Shown here: positions 45,134 to 54,760 of the stretch, in pieces
Numbering within the stretch: the first letter of the stretch is position 1
How the letters are laid out: each line of letters starts with the position of its first letter
Assembly: GCA_019633425.1 (NCBI GenBank)
Contig: WSUB01000225.1
Span: 1-56,487, forward strand
DNA: 56,487 bases
Direction: 5' to 3'
DNA from: Tulasnella sp. 424
Taxonomy: Eukaryota > Basidiomycota > Agaricomycetes > Cantharellales > Tulasnellaceae
Notes under the pieces: generated by a model
The model's input: the letters and a program-made list of their open reading frames with translations, nothing else
Told to the model about the DNA's origin: nothing
Databases searched by the model: none
Made by a program: the position numbers and the translations under genes

Positions 45134-46165
45134 ATGACTGACCTATACAGAGGCTCTGGATTCGACTTCTCAAATGTCATTCGGTGATTGATTTACACTT
45201 CTACTCTAACGACCAGACCACACAGTCGAACACGCCCAGCCGCGTCATTTTCCATTTAGCAACAATCACCTCCAGTCCGGGGGCGTTCGCATCCCCAAGG
45301 CCACGAGCACGGGAACGACTATCATCGGATGCCTTTTCAGGGATGGGATTGTCCTGGGCGCCGATACGAGGGCGACCGAGGGACCTATCGTCGCTGAAAA
45401 GAATTGTGAAAAGGGAGGCCCACCGTCGGGAACAGTCTCTTGGATGCTATGTCCAGGCTTAACGCTGCCTGGTTGGTGCCTGCCCATAGATCCACTACAT
45501 TTTCCGAGTCAATCCGATGCTGTGGTGCCGGTACAGCAGCAGACACCGAGTTCACGACCGCGCTTATCTCGTCCAATATTGAGATGCACGCGTTGTCGAC
45601 GGGGAGGAAGCCTAGGGTGGTGACCGCCATGACCACGTCGAAGCAGATGCTTTTCCGGTAAGCGACCAGCGTTTTTGTGCATCACTTTCGATCGAATTTC
45701 AATTGCTTAATGCCGGGCGTTCTTTCTCTCTCTCAGTTATCAAGGTCACATTGGCGCGGCTCTCGTCCTTGGTGGGGTCGACGCAACGGGTCCTCGACTA
45801 TTCACCGTCCACCCCCACAGCAGCGCGGACAAACTTCCATACGTAGCTATGGGTTCCGAAAGCCTGGCAGCAATGGGTGTGTTTGAAAGCACCTGGAGGA
45901 AAGATCTTGAGGTTAGCCTCGCGCGTCCTGACAAAGCGCATGCAGCCAACAGCTGGCCTCTAATGTTCGCCATTCGTGATATCGTTTTCTTTCCTTAGCG
46001 CCAAGAAGCAATCGACCTCGTGGCTGCTGCTATCTCGGCTGGTACCTTCAACGATCTCGGCTCCGGTATGTGGTGGTTTCCATAATTTTTAATCAGGTCA
46101 GAGTTCTTTCCATCCGCTTAACCATTCGCCTCTTCCATCACCCTTAGGTTCGAACGAACCTAACC
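45134..46165 (+). pseudogene. Proteasome beta-2 pseudogene, u8
   Basis: Exons 1 and 2 are readable ([22 protein letters not shown] from the Thr), but the exon 2 donor GT is GG (AAAAGGGAGGCC, near 45413). Intron 2 has small insertions, and exon 3 gains one T (CATTTTCCGAG). Exons 4-5 are open, with [19 protein letters not shown] and NDLGSG. Confidence 0.85.
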
Positions 46166-46810
46166 TCTCGAACCGATCTCCTCAAACTCTTCGTGCAAGT
46201 CGAAAGCGCCATCCAAAGCGCCAACCCAACCATGTTCTACGCCGACGTCCTAGCCAAAGTCCACTCCACCATCGCCAGCGACCACTTCGGACTAGCACCG
46301 TCCGCGGAAGAAGACGCCGCTTTCAGAGCGTCCATCGCGGATTAAGATCCCCTCCCTGACACGCGAGACGCGCTTCGTCGACTGTCGAAGCATTACAAAC
46401 TCGTCATCTTGTCCAACGTCGACCGGGCTAGCTTCGCGCACACGAAACGCAAACTCGAAGAGGGTTCGGAGTTTACGTTCGACTTGATCTTCACCGCTCA
46501 AGATATCCGGTCGTACAAACCCGATTTGCGGAACTTCCAATTCGCGTTGCGCAAAGTGCGAGAATAGTGGGGCGTCGAGTCCGGCCAGGTCTTTCCTACC
46601 GCTCAGAGCTTGTTCCACGATCGCGTACCCGCGAACAAGTTGGGTTTGAAGTCGAGTTGGATCGCGAGGTGAGGGTCGGTCGTTGGTGCGAAGGAGAGCG
46701 ATTTGGAGGAACAGGGGGTCAATGTTACGTATACTTGGAAGTTTGAGACTTTGGGTGCTATGGCGGATGAGGTGGAGAGGCAGTTTGGGGAGAGTGGCGA
46801 AGGTGCCTGA
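46166..46810 (+). pseudogene. Haloacid dehalogenase 3' fragment, u8
   Basis: TAA for Trp after SIAD, TAG before WGVESGQV and Arg to TGA in IARRGS (GAGGTGAGGG). The normal end is TGA at 46808-46810. Confidence 0.85.
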
Positions 46811-46952
46811 AGATGGTTAAACAAGAACAAGATACAATGGAGACTCACGGAGTACCAGCATCGTAGCCAACAGGATGTATAGCTCACAAATTTGTACAGA
46901 AACATGCGTTACATGAACTACAGTCGGGTATCAAGAATGGAATTTTGGTCGG

Positions 46953-46978
46953 TCGTCGTCGTTTTGGTTCACTTGCAT
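46953..46978 (-). pseudogene. Kinase-TPR 5' stub, u8
   Basis: D start remnant on minus (GGTTCACTTGCAT variant), fused to the HAD 3' flank and followed by the C promoter, which here has lost the TTTATAAA box (CTTTACAAAGCCC). Confidence 0.65.
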
Positions 46979-47235
46979 CGTATTGTTCAAGGTAAAAAGG
47001 ATCTCAGGTTAGGCGGGTCGATGGTCAGGTAGAAGCTTCGCCGAGGGGGATGAAGCGAAAGGAGGTGGTATGAGGGATGGAGGGTGAATCTGAGGGTCTT
47101 TACAAAGCCCTGGCGCACTCGCGAACCACGCTCGTACCGCTCTCCTAATATACCCTTTGCCTCGAGACGAAGGAAGCGTGCAACAGTCATTGGGATTCCA
47201 CACCGGAGCCGGCCCTCCGTCCTGGTCCGGCCCAT

Positions 47236-47241
47236 CACGTG
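47236..47241 (+). promoter_or_regulatory. CACGTG E-box, u8 C promoter
   Basis: Conserved CACGTGA upstream of the EMC8/9-like ATG, although the TATA-like box is degenerate in this copy. Confidence 0.4.
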
Positions 47242-47370
47242 ATTCCGTGCCTCAAAGCTTCCCGTGCCCCCTCTCAGCGACCCCACCGACCGACCAACGA
47301 GCCAGACTCTCTCAAAGCAAACTTCCAAAGCCACGACTAAAGCGGGAAAACTTACAATTTCGAACCCGAC

Positions 47371-48148
47371 ATGTCTTCTCAGACTCCCGCCGCCGCTTCT
47401 CCACAAGCACCTTCTTTCAACCTCCAAGAAAAAGCCTAGCTTCAACTTCTCCTTACTCGCAGCGAAACATCCGCACGCCTCTGTCACAGGTGTCTTCTTG
47501 CGTCGAAGGAGGTCGGCTGAGGGAAGAGAAGAGATAAGGTCGTCGTTGATGCGGTGCCGTTATGTCGTCATTGGACCCACTTGCGCCCGATGACGGAGGT
47601 TGGACTTGAACTTGTGAGGACTTAAACGTTGTGCTGAAATAGGCTCGCTGGTGGTCTAACCTTAAAGTTGGGATTTCCTCTTTCAGGTCTCGATATATGC
47701 GAAAGAGACGGAAACAAGGATAGTAGGCTACTATCATGCTTCCGAACGTGCGCACGACGTGGCACTACCCGCACACGGCCACCACATTCTGCAATCACTT
47801 ACAACCGAGTTCCCACTCGCCTTTGCGCGCGTAGTACGTCCCAACCTCTCTTTAGCTTTCTTCGTTTTGACTCCTTGCCGCTCGTACAACCTCCAGTTCA
47901 ACTCGTCCACATTGTCCACCAACTCCGCCGCAATCGACGTCGTGATGATCGAACCTCCCAAACACCAAAGCTCATGCACGAGCTCAAGGCCGGAGAAATT
48001 CGGCTTGGCAGACGCTGCTATTCCAGAGAAAGAGAAATCCCAGGAACAGGGACTGGAGCGGCTGGTCGTGGATTTCGACGATTATTTGGAAGACCCGAGT
48101 AACGATTGGTTGAAGAATGATGCTGTATCGGCGGCTTCTTCTGCGTAG
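47371..48148 (+). pseudogene. EMC8/9-like gene, u8
   Basis: TAG in exon 1 (AAAGCCTAGC, near 47438) and the 1-nt insertion shared with u4 and u6. Exon 2 is good (YAKETETRIVGYYHASERAHDV). Exon 3 lost a few codons (KEKSQEQGLERL) but keeps VDFDDYLEDPSNDWL and TAG at 48146-48148. Confidence 0.8.
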
Positions 48149-48403
48149 GTCAAAATACATTTAACGTTAGGGTTCTTGTGACTGATATTGGGTGGCGTGC
48201 CATTGCTTTCGTAAGACTAGCCGTGTTACCAGAGTCCCCCGCGTGAGCTCTTGACTCCGCTTGCATTACCCGGCGTGCGAGACATTCGCGAAGCGGAGTT
48301 GCGGCACCGTCACTATCTGTGGACACCAAGTATATCTTGACTCTTTTAGCTCTGCACAGCATATCTTATTCCAACGCTCAACTTGGCCTCAACAAGACCA
48401 GTC

Positions 48404-49188
48404 ATGTCCAAGCTCACCGACTTCGAATGCCTCGTCTTTGACTGCTACGGCACTCTCGTCGTATGTCACTCACCCCTTCCCTCCATCCGCATTGGTCATA
48501 CATGCACTTACGATTTATCACTCTTTCGGTTTTTTCAGGACCGGGAGAGCGGGCTCATCAACGCCTTCCAACCTCTCCTGTCCCGAGCTAACAAGACCGC
48601 GGACAGCTCCTCCACCTCCCGAACCGACCTCCTCAAGCTCTTCGTGCAAGTCGAAAGCGCCATCGAAAGCGCCAACCCAACCATGCTCTACGCCGACGTC
48701 CTAGCCAAAGTGCACTCCACCATCGCCAGCGACCACTTCGGCCTAGCACCGTCCGAGGAGGAAGACGTCGCTTTCGGAGCGTCCATCGCGGATTGGGAAC
48801 CGTTCCCCGATACGCGAGACGCGCTTCGTCGCCTGTCGAAGCACTACAAACTTGTTATTTTATCCAATGTCGACCACGCAAACTCGAAAATGGTGCCGGG
48901 TTCACGTTCGACTTGATCCTCACCGCTCAAGATATCGGGTCGTACAAATCCGATTTGCGGAACTTCGAGTTCGCGTTGAATAAAGCGAGAAGAGTGGGGC
49001 GTCGAGGCGGAGCAGGTCATGCCTACCGCGCAGAGCTTGTTCCACGATCACGTACCTGCGAACAAGTTGGGTTTGAAGTCAAGTTGGATTGCGAGGCGAG
49101 GGTCGGTCGTTGGTGCTCAGGAGAGCGATTTGGAGGAGCAGGGTGTCGAAGTTACGTATACTTGGAAGTTTGAGACTTTGGGTGCTAT
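48404..49188 (+). pseudogene. Haloacid dehalogenase, u8 (3' end replaced by X)
   Basis: Exon 1 (FDCYGTLV) and the GTATGT..TTCAG intron are intact, and exon 2 is open to LSNVDHANSKM. There about 30 bp covering RASFAHTKRKLE are lost and the frame shifts. The later original frame (MPTAQSLFHDHVPANKLGLK) continues until TLGAI, where it stops abruptly and X sequence begins. The end of the gene and the entire kinase gene of this unit are missing. Confidence 0.85.
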
Positions 49189-49829
49189 AACGTTGTACTA
49201 CCATGAACCTTCGATTTCCACAAAGTAGCCTTTCGGTCTCCCTTAGTCTTTCGGACCTGTGAACTTGCTACTTGCTCCTGAGTTTCATATTCTGGGCTCT
49301 CTCCTTCGGATAAGAGTAGCGTCGACCCGGATACCCCATACATACTAACACGTGTGGCTGCAGTGCAAGAATCAACCGTATGCTTAGAATCGACAAGACA
49401 GCCCTCGCTTTGCTGTGGCAGTGAGAGTCTTGGTGGCCAGAACAGGTATACAATTAAGTTTGGGGGAGGAGGACGTTAGGTGACAGGGAAGAGGGTCAGG
49501 GAGGCCAAGCGGTGGGTGCACCATGGGCACCGAGGACAGCCCAAAGGCGACAGGAAGCGAGAAAGAATGGTGGAGTAAAGCTCCCTGTCAGCATGTCAAA
49601 AGCAGGCCGGAGGTGAGACAGGAGAGGGTAAAGGGAGGATAGGAAAAAAAGCAAGAGCGAGGACTCTAAGAGAATCGAGTGCATTGTGGAGACAGCAAAG
49701 ACCACAGGAGTGGAGGAGAGATTGAGCAAGTACAAGATGAACGAATTTGCCAAGGGACCGGGTGAGTGGAAAACTTGCGTGGGCCATTTTGACGGGGAGG
49801 GGTCCAAGTGTTAGGAACGAGCAAAATAA
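49189..49829 (+). other. Module X, copy 3 (5'-truncated)
   Basis: It starts within X at ACGTTGTACTACCATGAACC, so it lacks the ATG and hydrophobic part of the X ORF. The TACTAAC branch-like site, CTGCAG acceptor-like site and purine-rich tail are present. It joins HAD sequence at 49188 and unique sequence at about 49830. Confidence 0.55.
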
Positions 49830-49950
49830 GTGACACTCAATTTGAATTACGGTTTACGACTTTGCGACTTTTCTTTGTGCGAGACCCTTGTGTGTTACGG
49901 GCCCTCGAAAAAAAACGTATAAATGCATGGTGCGAGGTGCGAGGTGCGAG
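49830..49950. other. Unique spacer between X and beta-2 promoter, u9
   Basis: About 95 bp (TGACACTCAATTTG.. to AAAAAAAACGTATAAATGC) are found nowhere else in the window. Then three tandem GGTGCGA-type heptamers run into GGTCCATGTGCTGG, the normal A upstream region. Contains an A8 run. Confidence 0.5.
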
Positions 49951-50062
49951 GGTCCATGTGCTGGTTCGGAAGAGGCCGAACCCCGCGAGAGAATGCGAAT
50001 CCAGACTGAGGCAGGCGCGCTCCTTGCCCTTACTACTCAGCTCACATTCCTCTCATACCACC

Positions 50063-51092
50063 ATGACTGACCTATACAGAGGCTCTGGATTCGACTTCTC
50101 GAATGTCATTCGGTGATTGATTTACACTTGTACTCTAACCACCAGACCACACAGTCGAACACGCGCGAGCCGCGTCATTTTCCGTTGAGCAACAATCACC
50201 TCCGAGTCCAAGGGCGTTCGCCTCCCAAGGGCTCGAGCACGGGAACGTCTATCGTCGGATACCTCTTCAAGGATGGAATCGTGCTAGGCGTCGATACGAG
50301 GGCGACGGAGGGACCTATCGTCGCTGACAAGAATTGCGAAAGGTAGGCCCACGTCGGGAACAGATCTTGGATGCTATGTCCAGGCTTAACGCTGCCTGGT
50401 TGGTGCCCGCCCATAGATCCACTACGTCTCCGAATCAATCCGATGCTGTGGTGCCGGGGCAGCAGCAGACACCGAGTTCACGACCGCGCTTATCTCGTCC
50501 AATATTGAGATGCAGGCGTTGTCGACGGGGAGGAAGCCTAGAGTGGTGACCGCCATGGCCATGTTGAAACAGGTACTTTTTCCGGTAAGCAGCCGGCTTT
50601 TTTTGTACACCACTTTCGATCGAATTTCAATTGCTTAGTGCCGGGCGTTCTTTCTCTCTCTGTTATCAAGGTCACACTGGCGCGGCTCTCGTCCTTGGTG
50701 GGGTCGATGCAACGGGTCCTCGACTATTCACCGTCCACCCCCCACGGCAGCACGAACAAACTTCCATATTTACCATGGGTTCCGGAAGCCTGGCAGCAAT
50801 GGCTGCGTTTGAGAGCACCTGGAGGAAAGCTCTTGGGGTTAGCCTCGCGCGTCCTGATAAAGCCCATGCAGCCAACAGCTGACCTCTAATGTTCGCCATT
50901 CGTGAAATCTTTTTCTTTACTTAGCGCCAAGAAGAAATCGACCTCGTGGCTGCTGCTATCTGGGTTGGTATGTTCAACGATCTCGGCTCCGGTATGTGGT
51001 GGTTTCCATAATTTTTGATCAGGTCACACCGTTCTTTCCATCCGCTCAACCACTCGCCTCTTCCATCACCTTTAGGTTCGAACGAACCTAAC
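50063..51092 (+). pseudogene. Proteasome beta-2 pseudogene, u9
   Basis: Exon 1 is intact. Exon 2 has a 1-nt insertion (CACCTCCGAGTCC, near 50202) and a 1-nt loss at its end (GCGAAAGGTAGG). The exon 4 acceptor lost its AG (TCTCTCTGTTATC), and the exon 3 donor region gained extra bases (CAGGTACTTTTTCCGG). Exon 5 is open to NDLGSG. Fused to HAD. Confidence 0.85.
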
Positions 51093-51741
51093 CTCTCGAA
51101 CCGACCTCCTCAAACTCTTCGTGCAAGTGGAAAGCGCCATTCAAAGCGCGAACCCAACCCTGCTCTACGCCGACGTCCTAGCCAAAGCGCACTCCACCAT
51201 CGCCAGCGGCCACTTCGGCCTCCCACCACCGTCCGCGGAGGAAGACGCCGCTTCGGAGCGTCTATTGCAGACTGGGAACCGTTCTCCGACACGCGAGACG
51301 CGCTTCGTCGATTGCCGAAGCACTACAAACTCGTCATCTTGTCCAACGTCGACCGGGCTAGCTTCGCGTATACGAAACGCAAACTCGAAGAGGGTTCGGG
51401 GTTTATGTTCGACTTGATCCTCAACCGCTCAAGATATCGGGTCGTACAAACCGGACTTGCGGAATTTCCAATTCGCGTTGCGCAAAGTGCGAGAAGAGTG
51501 GGGTGTCGAGTCCGGCCAGGTCTTTCCTACTGCGCAGAGCTTGTTCCACGGTCGCGTACCCGCGAACAAGTTGGGTGGGAAGTCGAGTTGGATTGCGAGA
51601 CGGGGGTCGGTCGTTGGTGCGAAGGAGAGCGACTTAGAGGAGCAAGGGGTCAAGGCTACGTATATTTGGAGGTTTGAGACTTTGGGTGCCATGGCGGATG
51701 AGGTGGAGAAGCGGTTTGGGGAGAGTAGCGAAAGTGCCTAA
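51093..51741 (+). pseudogene. Haloacid dehalogenase 3' fragment, u9
   Basis: Trp after SIAD is kept. A 1-nt deletion at DAAFGAS (GCCGCTTCGGAGC, near 51251) happens to bring the fused beta-2 reading frame into the HAD frame, giving a 220-residue chimeric ORF (51015-51677) that then leaves frame at SILNRSRYR through a 1-nt insertion (CTCAACCGC). The end from RNFQFALRKV to the stop at 51741 is open. Confidence 0.82.
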
Positions 51742-51872
51742 AGATGGTTAAACAAGGACAAGATACAATGGAGACTTAGCATCGTAGCCAACAAGATATA
51801 TAGCTCCCAAATTTGTACAGAAACATGGGTTACATGAACTACACTCGGGAATCAAGAAAGGAACCTTGGTAG

Positions 51873-51899
51873 GTCGTCGTCGTTTTGGTCCACTTGCAT
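51873..51899 (-). pseudogene. Kinase-TPR 5' stub, u9
   Basis: D start remnant on minus between the HAD 3' flank and the C promoter, as in the other long units. Confidence 0.65.
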
Positions 51900-52172
51900 C
51901 GGATTGTTCAAGGTGAAAAGGATCGAAGGTTAGGTGGTTCGACGGTCAGGTAGGAGCTTCGCCGAGGGGGATGAAGTAACAGGAGGTGGTATGAGGGACG
52001 GAGGGTGAATCTGAGGGTCTTTATAAAGCGGGATGCCCTAGTGCACTCGTGAACCACGCTCGTACCGCTCTCCTAATGTACCCTTTGCCTCGAGACGAAC
52101 GAAGCGTGCGACAGTTACTGGTTAGGGATTCCACCCCCACCCGAGCCGGTCCTCCGTCCTTGTCCGGTTCAT

Positions 52173-52178
52173 CACGTG
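52173..52178 (+). promoter_or_regulatory. CACGTG E-box, u9 C promoter
   Basis: Conserved CACGTGA upstream of the EMC8/9-like ATG. Confidence 0.4.
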
Positions 52179-52304
52179 ATTCCGTGCCTCAAAGGCTTCT
52201 GGGCCCCTTCAGCGACCCCACCCACCGACCAACGAGCCAGACTCTCTCAAAGCAAACTTCCAAAACCACGACTAAACGGGAAGACCTACAATTTCAAACC
52301 CGAC

Positions 52305-53127
52305 ATGTCTTCTCAGAGTCCCGCCGCCGCTTCTCTACAAGCACCTTCTTTCAACCTCCAAGAAAAAGCCCTATCTCAAATTATTCTTGCACGCAGCGAA
52401 ACATCCGCACGCCTCTGTCACAGGTGTCTTCTTGGGTCGAAGGAGGTCGGCTGAGGGAAGGGAAGAGATATGGACGTCGTTTATGCGGTGCCGTTACGTC
52501 ATCATTGGACGAGCTTGAGCCCGATGACGGAGGTTGGACTTGAACTTGTGAGGATGATCTCATGCTGAATAGGCTCGATGGTAGTCCTACCTCAGAGTTG
52601 GGACGTCTTCTTTCAGGTCTCGATATACGCAAAAGAGACGGAAACAAGGATAGTAGGCTATTATCATGCTTCTCAACGCGCGCACGACGTGGCACTACCC
52701 GCACACGGCCACCACGTTCTGCAATCACTTACAAGCGAGTTCCCACTCGCTTTTGCACTCGTAGTACGTCTCAACTTCTCTTTACCCTTCTTTGTCTTGA
52801 CCCCTTAACGCTCATCTTTTTCGTACAACCTCCACTCTTTACCAGTTCAACTCGTCCAAATTGTCCACGAACTCCGTCGCAATCGACGTCGTGATGATCG
52901 AACCTCCCAAACAACAAGGCTCACGCGCAAGCTCAAGGCCGGAGAAATTTGACTTGGCCGACGCTGCGATTCCAGAGAAGGTCAAGTCCCGAGCAGCGCA
53001 GGAAAGCGGACCGGAGCGGTTGGTCGTGGATTTCGACGATTATTTGGAAGACCCGAGTAAAGATTGGTTGAAGAATGATGCTGTATCGTCAGCTTCTTCT
53101 GTGTGGGTCCAAAATACAATTCGATGA
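52305..53127 (+). pseudogene. EMC8/9-like gene, u9
   Basis: A 1-nt insertion in exon 1 (AAAAGCCCTATC) is independent of the u4/u6/u8 one. The shared VFLG/DAVPL break is present. Exon 2 is good. In exon 3 the normal TAG is TGG, so the reading frame extends about seven residues (WVQNTIR) to TGA at 53127. Confidence 0.8.
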
Positions 53128-53381
53128 TGATGTTCTGGTGGGTATTTTTGACTTGCGAGTGCGGGTGGCGTGTTATATGCTTTCGTAAGGTTTCGCTTTA
53201 CGAGAGCGCCCTTCGTCTTTGACTCCGCTTGCATTACCCGTGCGGGATATCTGCGAAGCGAAATTGCGGTACCGTCACTATCTGTGCTCACATAATAGTA
53301 TACTTTGACTCTTTTAGCTCTGCACAATACAGCTTATTCCGACGCTGAACTTGACCTTTTTTATCCTCAACAATACCGGTC

Positions 53382-54232
53382 ATGTCTACTAAGCTCACCG
53401 ACTTCAAATGCCTCGTCTTTAACTGCTATGGGACTCTCGTCGTATGTCATTCACCCTTCCCTTCATCCTCATGGGGCAGAAATATACCTACCGTTATAAC
53501 ATTTCTGGTCTTTAGGACTGGGAGAGCGGGATCATCACCGCCTTCCAGCCCCTCCGCTCCCGAGCCAACAAGACCGCAGCGGACTCCTCCACCTCTCGAA
53601 CCGACCTCCTCAAACTCTTCGTCCAAGTCGAAAGCGCCATCCAAAGCACCAAACCAACCATGCTCTACGCCGACGTCCTAGCCAAAGCGCACTCCACCAT
53701 CGCCAGCGGTCACTTCGGCCTCCCACCACCGTCCGCGGAGGAAGACGCCGCTTTCGGAGCGTCCATCGCGAATTGGGAACCGTTCTCGGACACGCGAGGC
53801 GCGCTTCGTCGACTTTCCAAGCACTACAAACTCGTCATCTTGTCCAACGTCGACCGGGCTAGCTTCGCGCATACGAAACGCAAACTCGAAGAGGGTTCAG
53901 GGTTCACATTCGATTCGATCCTCACCGCTCAAGATATTGGGTCGTACAAACCCGATTTGCGGAACTTCCAATTCGCGTTCCGCAGAGTGAAAGAAGAGTG
54001 GGGCGTTGAGTTCGGCCAGGTCTTGCCTATTGCGCAGAGCTTGTTCCATGATCACGTACCTGCGAACAAGTTGGGCTTAAAGTCGAGTTGGATCGCGAGA
54101 CGAGGCTCGGTCGTTGGTGCAAAGGAGAGCAATTTGGAGGAACAGGGTGTCAAGGTTACGTATACTTGCAGGTTTGAGACTTTGGGTGCTATGGCGGAGG
54201 AGGTGGAGAGGCAGTTTGGGGAGAGCGGGTGA
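53382..54232 (+). CDS. Haloacid dehalogenase-like protein, u9 (nucleophile Asp to Asn)
   Basis: The one HAD copy with an uninterrupted frame. Exon 1 is 53382-53441, the intron 53442-53515 (GTATGT..TTTAG) and exon 2 53516-54232, for 258 residues. It has an extra Thr after MS. The cap and core are normal: [11 protein letters not shown] (motif II Ser), DIGSYKPDLRNF (motif III Lys), ending QFGESG-stop, three residues early. In motif I the codon at 53421-53423 is AAC, giving VFNCYGT where all other start-bearing copies have VFDCYGT. In haloacid dehalogenases this Asp attacks the substrate carbon, so hydrolytic activity should be lost. It is either a recently dead copy or a non-catalytic protein. 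Confidence 0.75.
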
Positions 54233-54239
54233 AAGTGTC

Positions 54240-54612
54240 TAAAGATGGTTAAACAAGTACAAGACGTGCCTCGCTTCGCTACGGCAGCAGGTAAGGGAAA
54301 GGATGGGTTATGCGAGGCCAAAGCGTAGAAAAAAAGGGAGAAGGGATCAAAGCGGGGGGGGGGGGACCACAAACGAAGAATGAGTGAAATAAAACATATA
54401 ATATATCATTCAGTAGAAAGGACCGAAATTGGATCGTATAAAAAGGGGGACGATCGTGGGGGGGTGAGTGGGGAGAGGATTGAGCGAGAAGGGACCAAGC
54501 GCGAGATGAGCGAGGGGAAAGAGCGAAAGGAGGATGAGCGGAGGGATCGGGAAGAGCGCAAGAACAAATAACACCATCGCCAAGAGCGAGGTATGCTTAA
54601 GAGTGTAGTTAC
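54240..54612. other. Unique purine-rich insertion between HAD and kinase, u9
   Basis: The normal HAD-to-kinase spacer is interrupted here. The sequence begins with a piece resembling the X tail (CCTCGCTTCGCTACGGCAG), then a G12 run at 54354-54365, an AT-rich patch (AACATATAATATATC) and long A/G-rich stretches on the + strand. The usual flank resumes at about 54612 (ACAAGATACAATCGAG). A 63-codon ORF at 54380-54571 is low-complexity (Lys, Glu, Arg) and not credible. Confidence 0.5.
54354..54365 (+). repeat. Homopolymer G12 tract
   Basis: Twelve consecutive G inside the unique u9 insertion. It is an independent occurrence from the G13 tract in u4. Confidence 0.6.
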
Positions 54613-54760
54613 AAGATACAATCGAGACTCACGGAGTACCAGCATCGTAGCCAACAGGATATATAGCTCAGAAATTTGTACAGAAACATGCGCTACATGA
54701 ACTACAGTTGGGTATCAAGAAAGGAGTCTCGGTCGGTCTCGAAATGTCCTCCGTAAAACG

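Noticed and set aside
54380..54571. 63-residue Lys/Glu/Arg-rich ORF
   Set aside because: It arises from purine-rich low-complexity DNA and is not present in other units.
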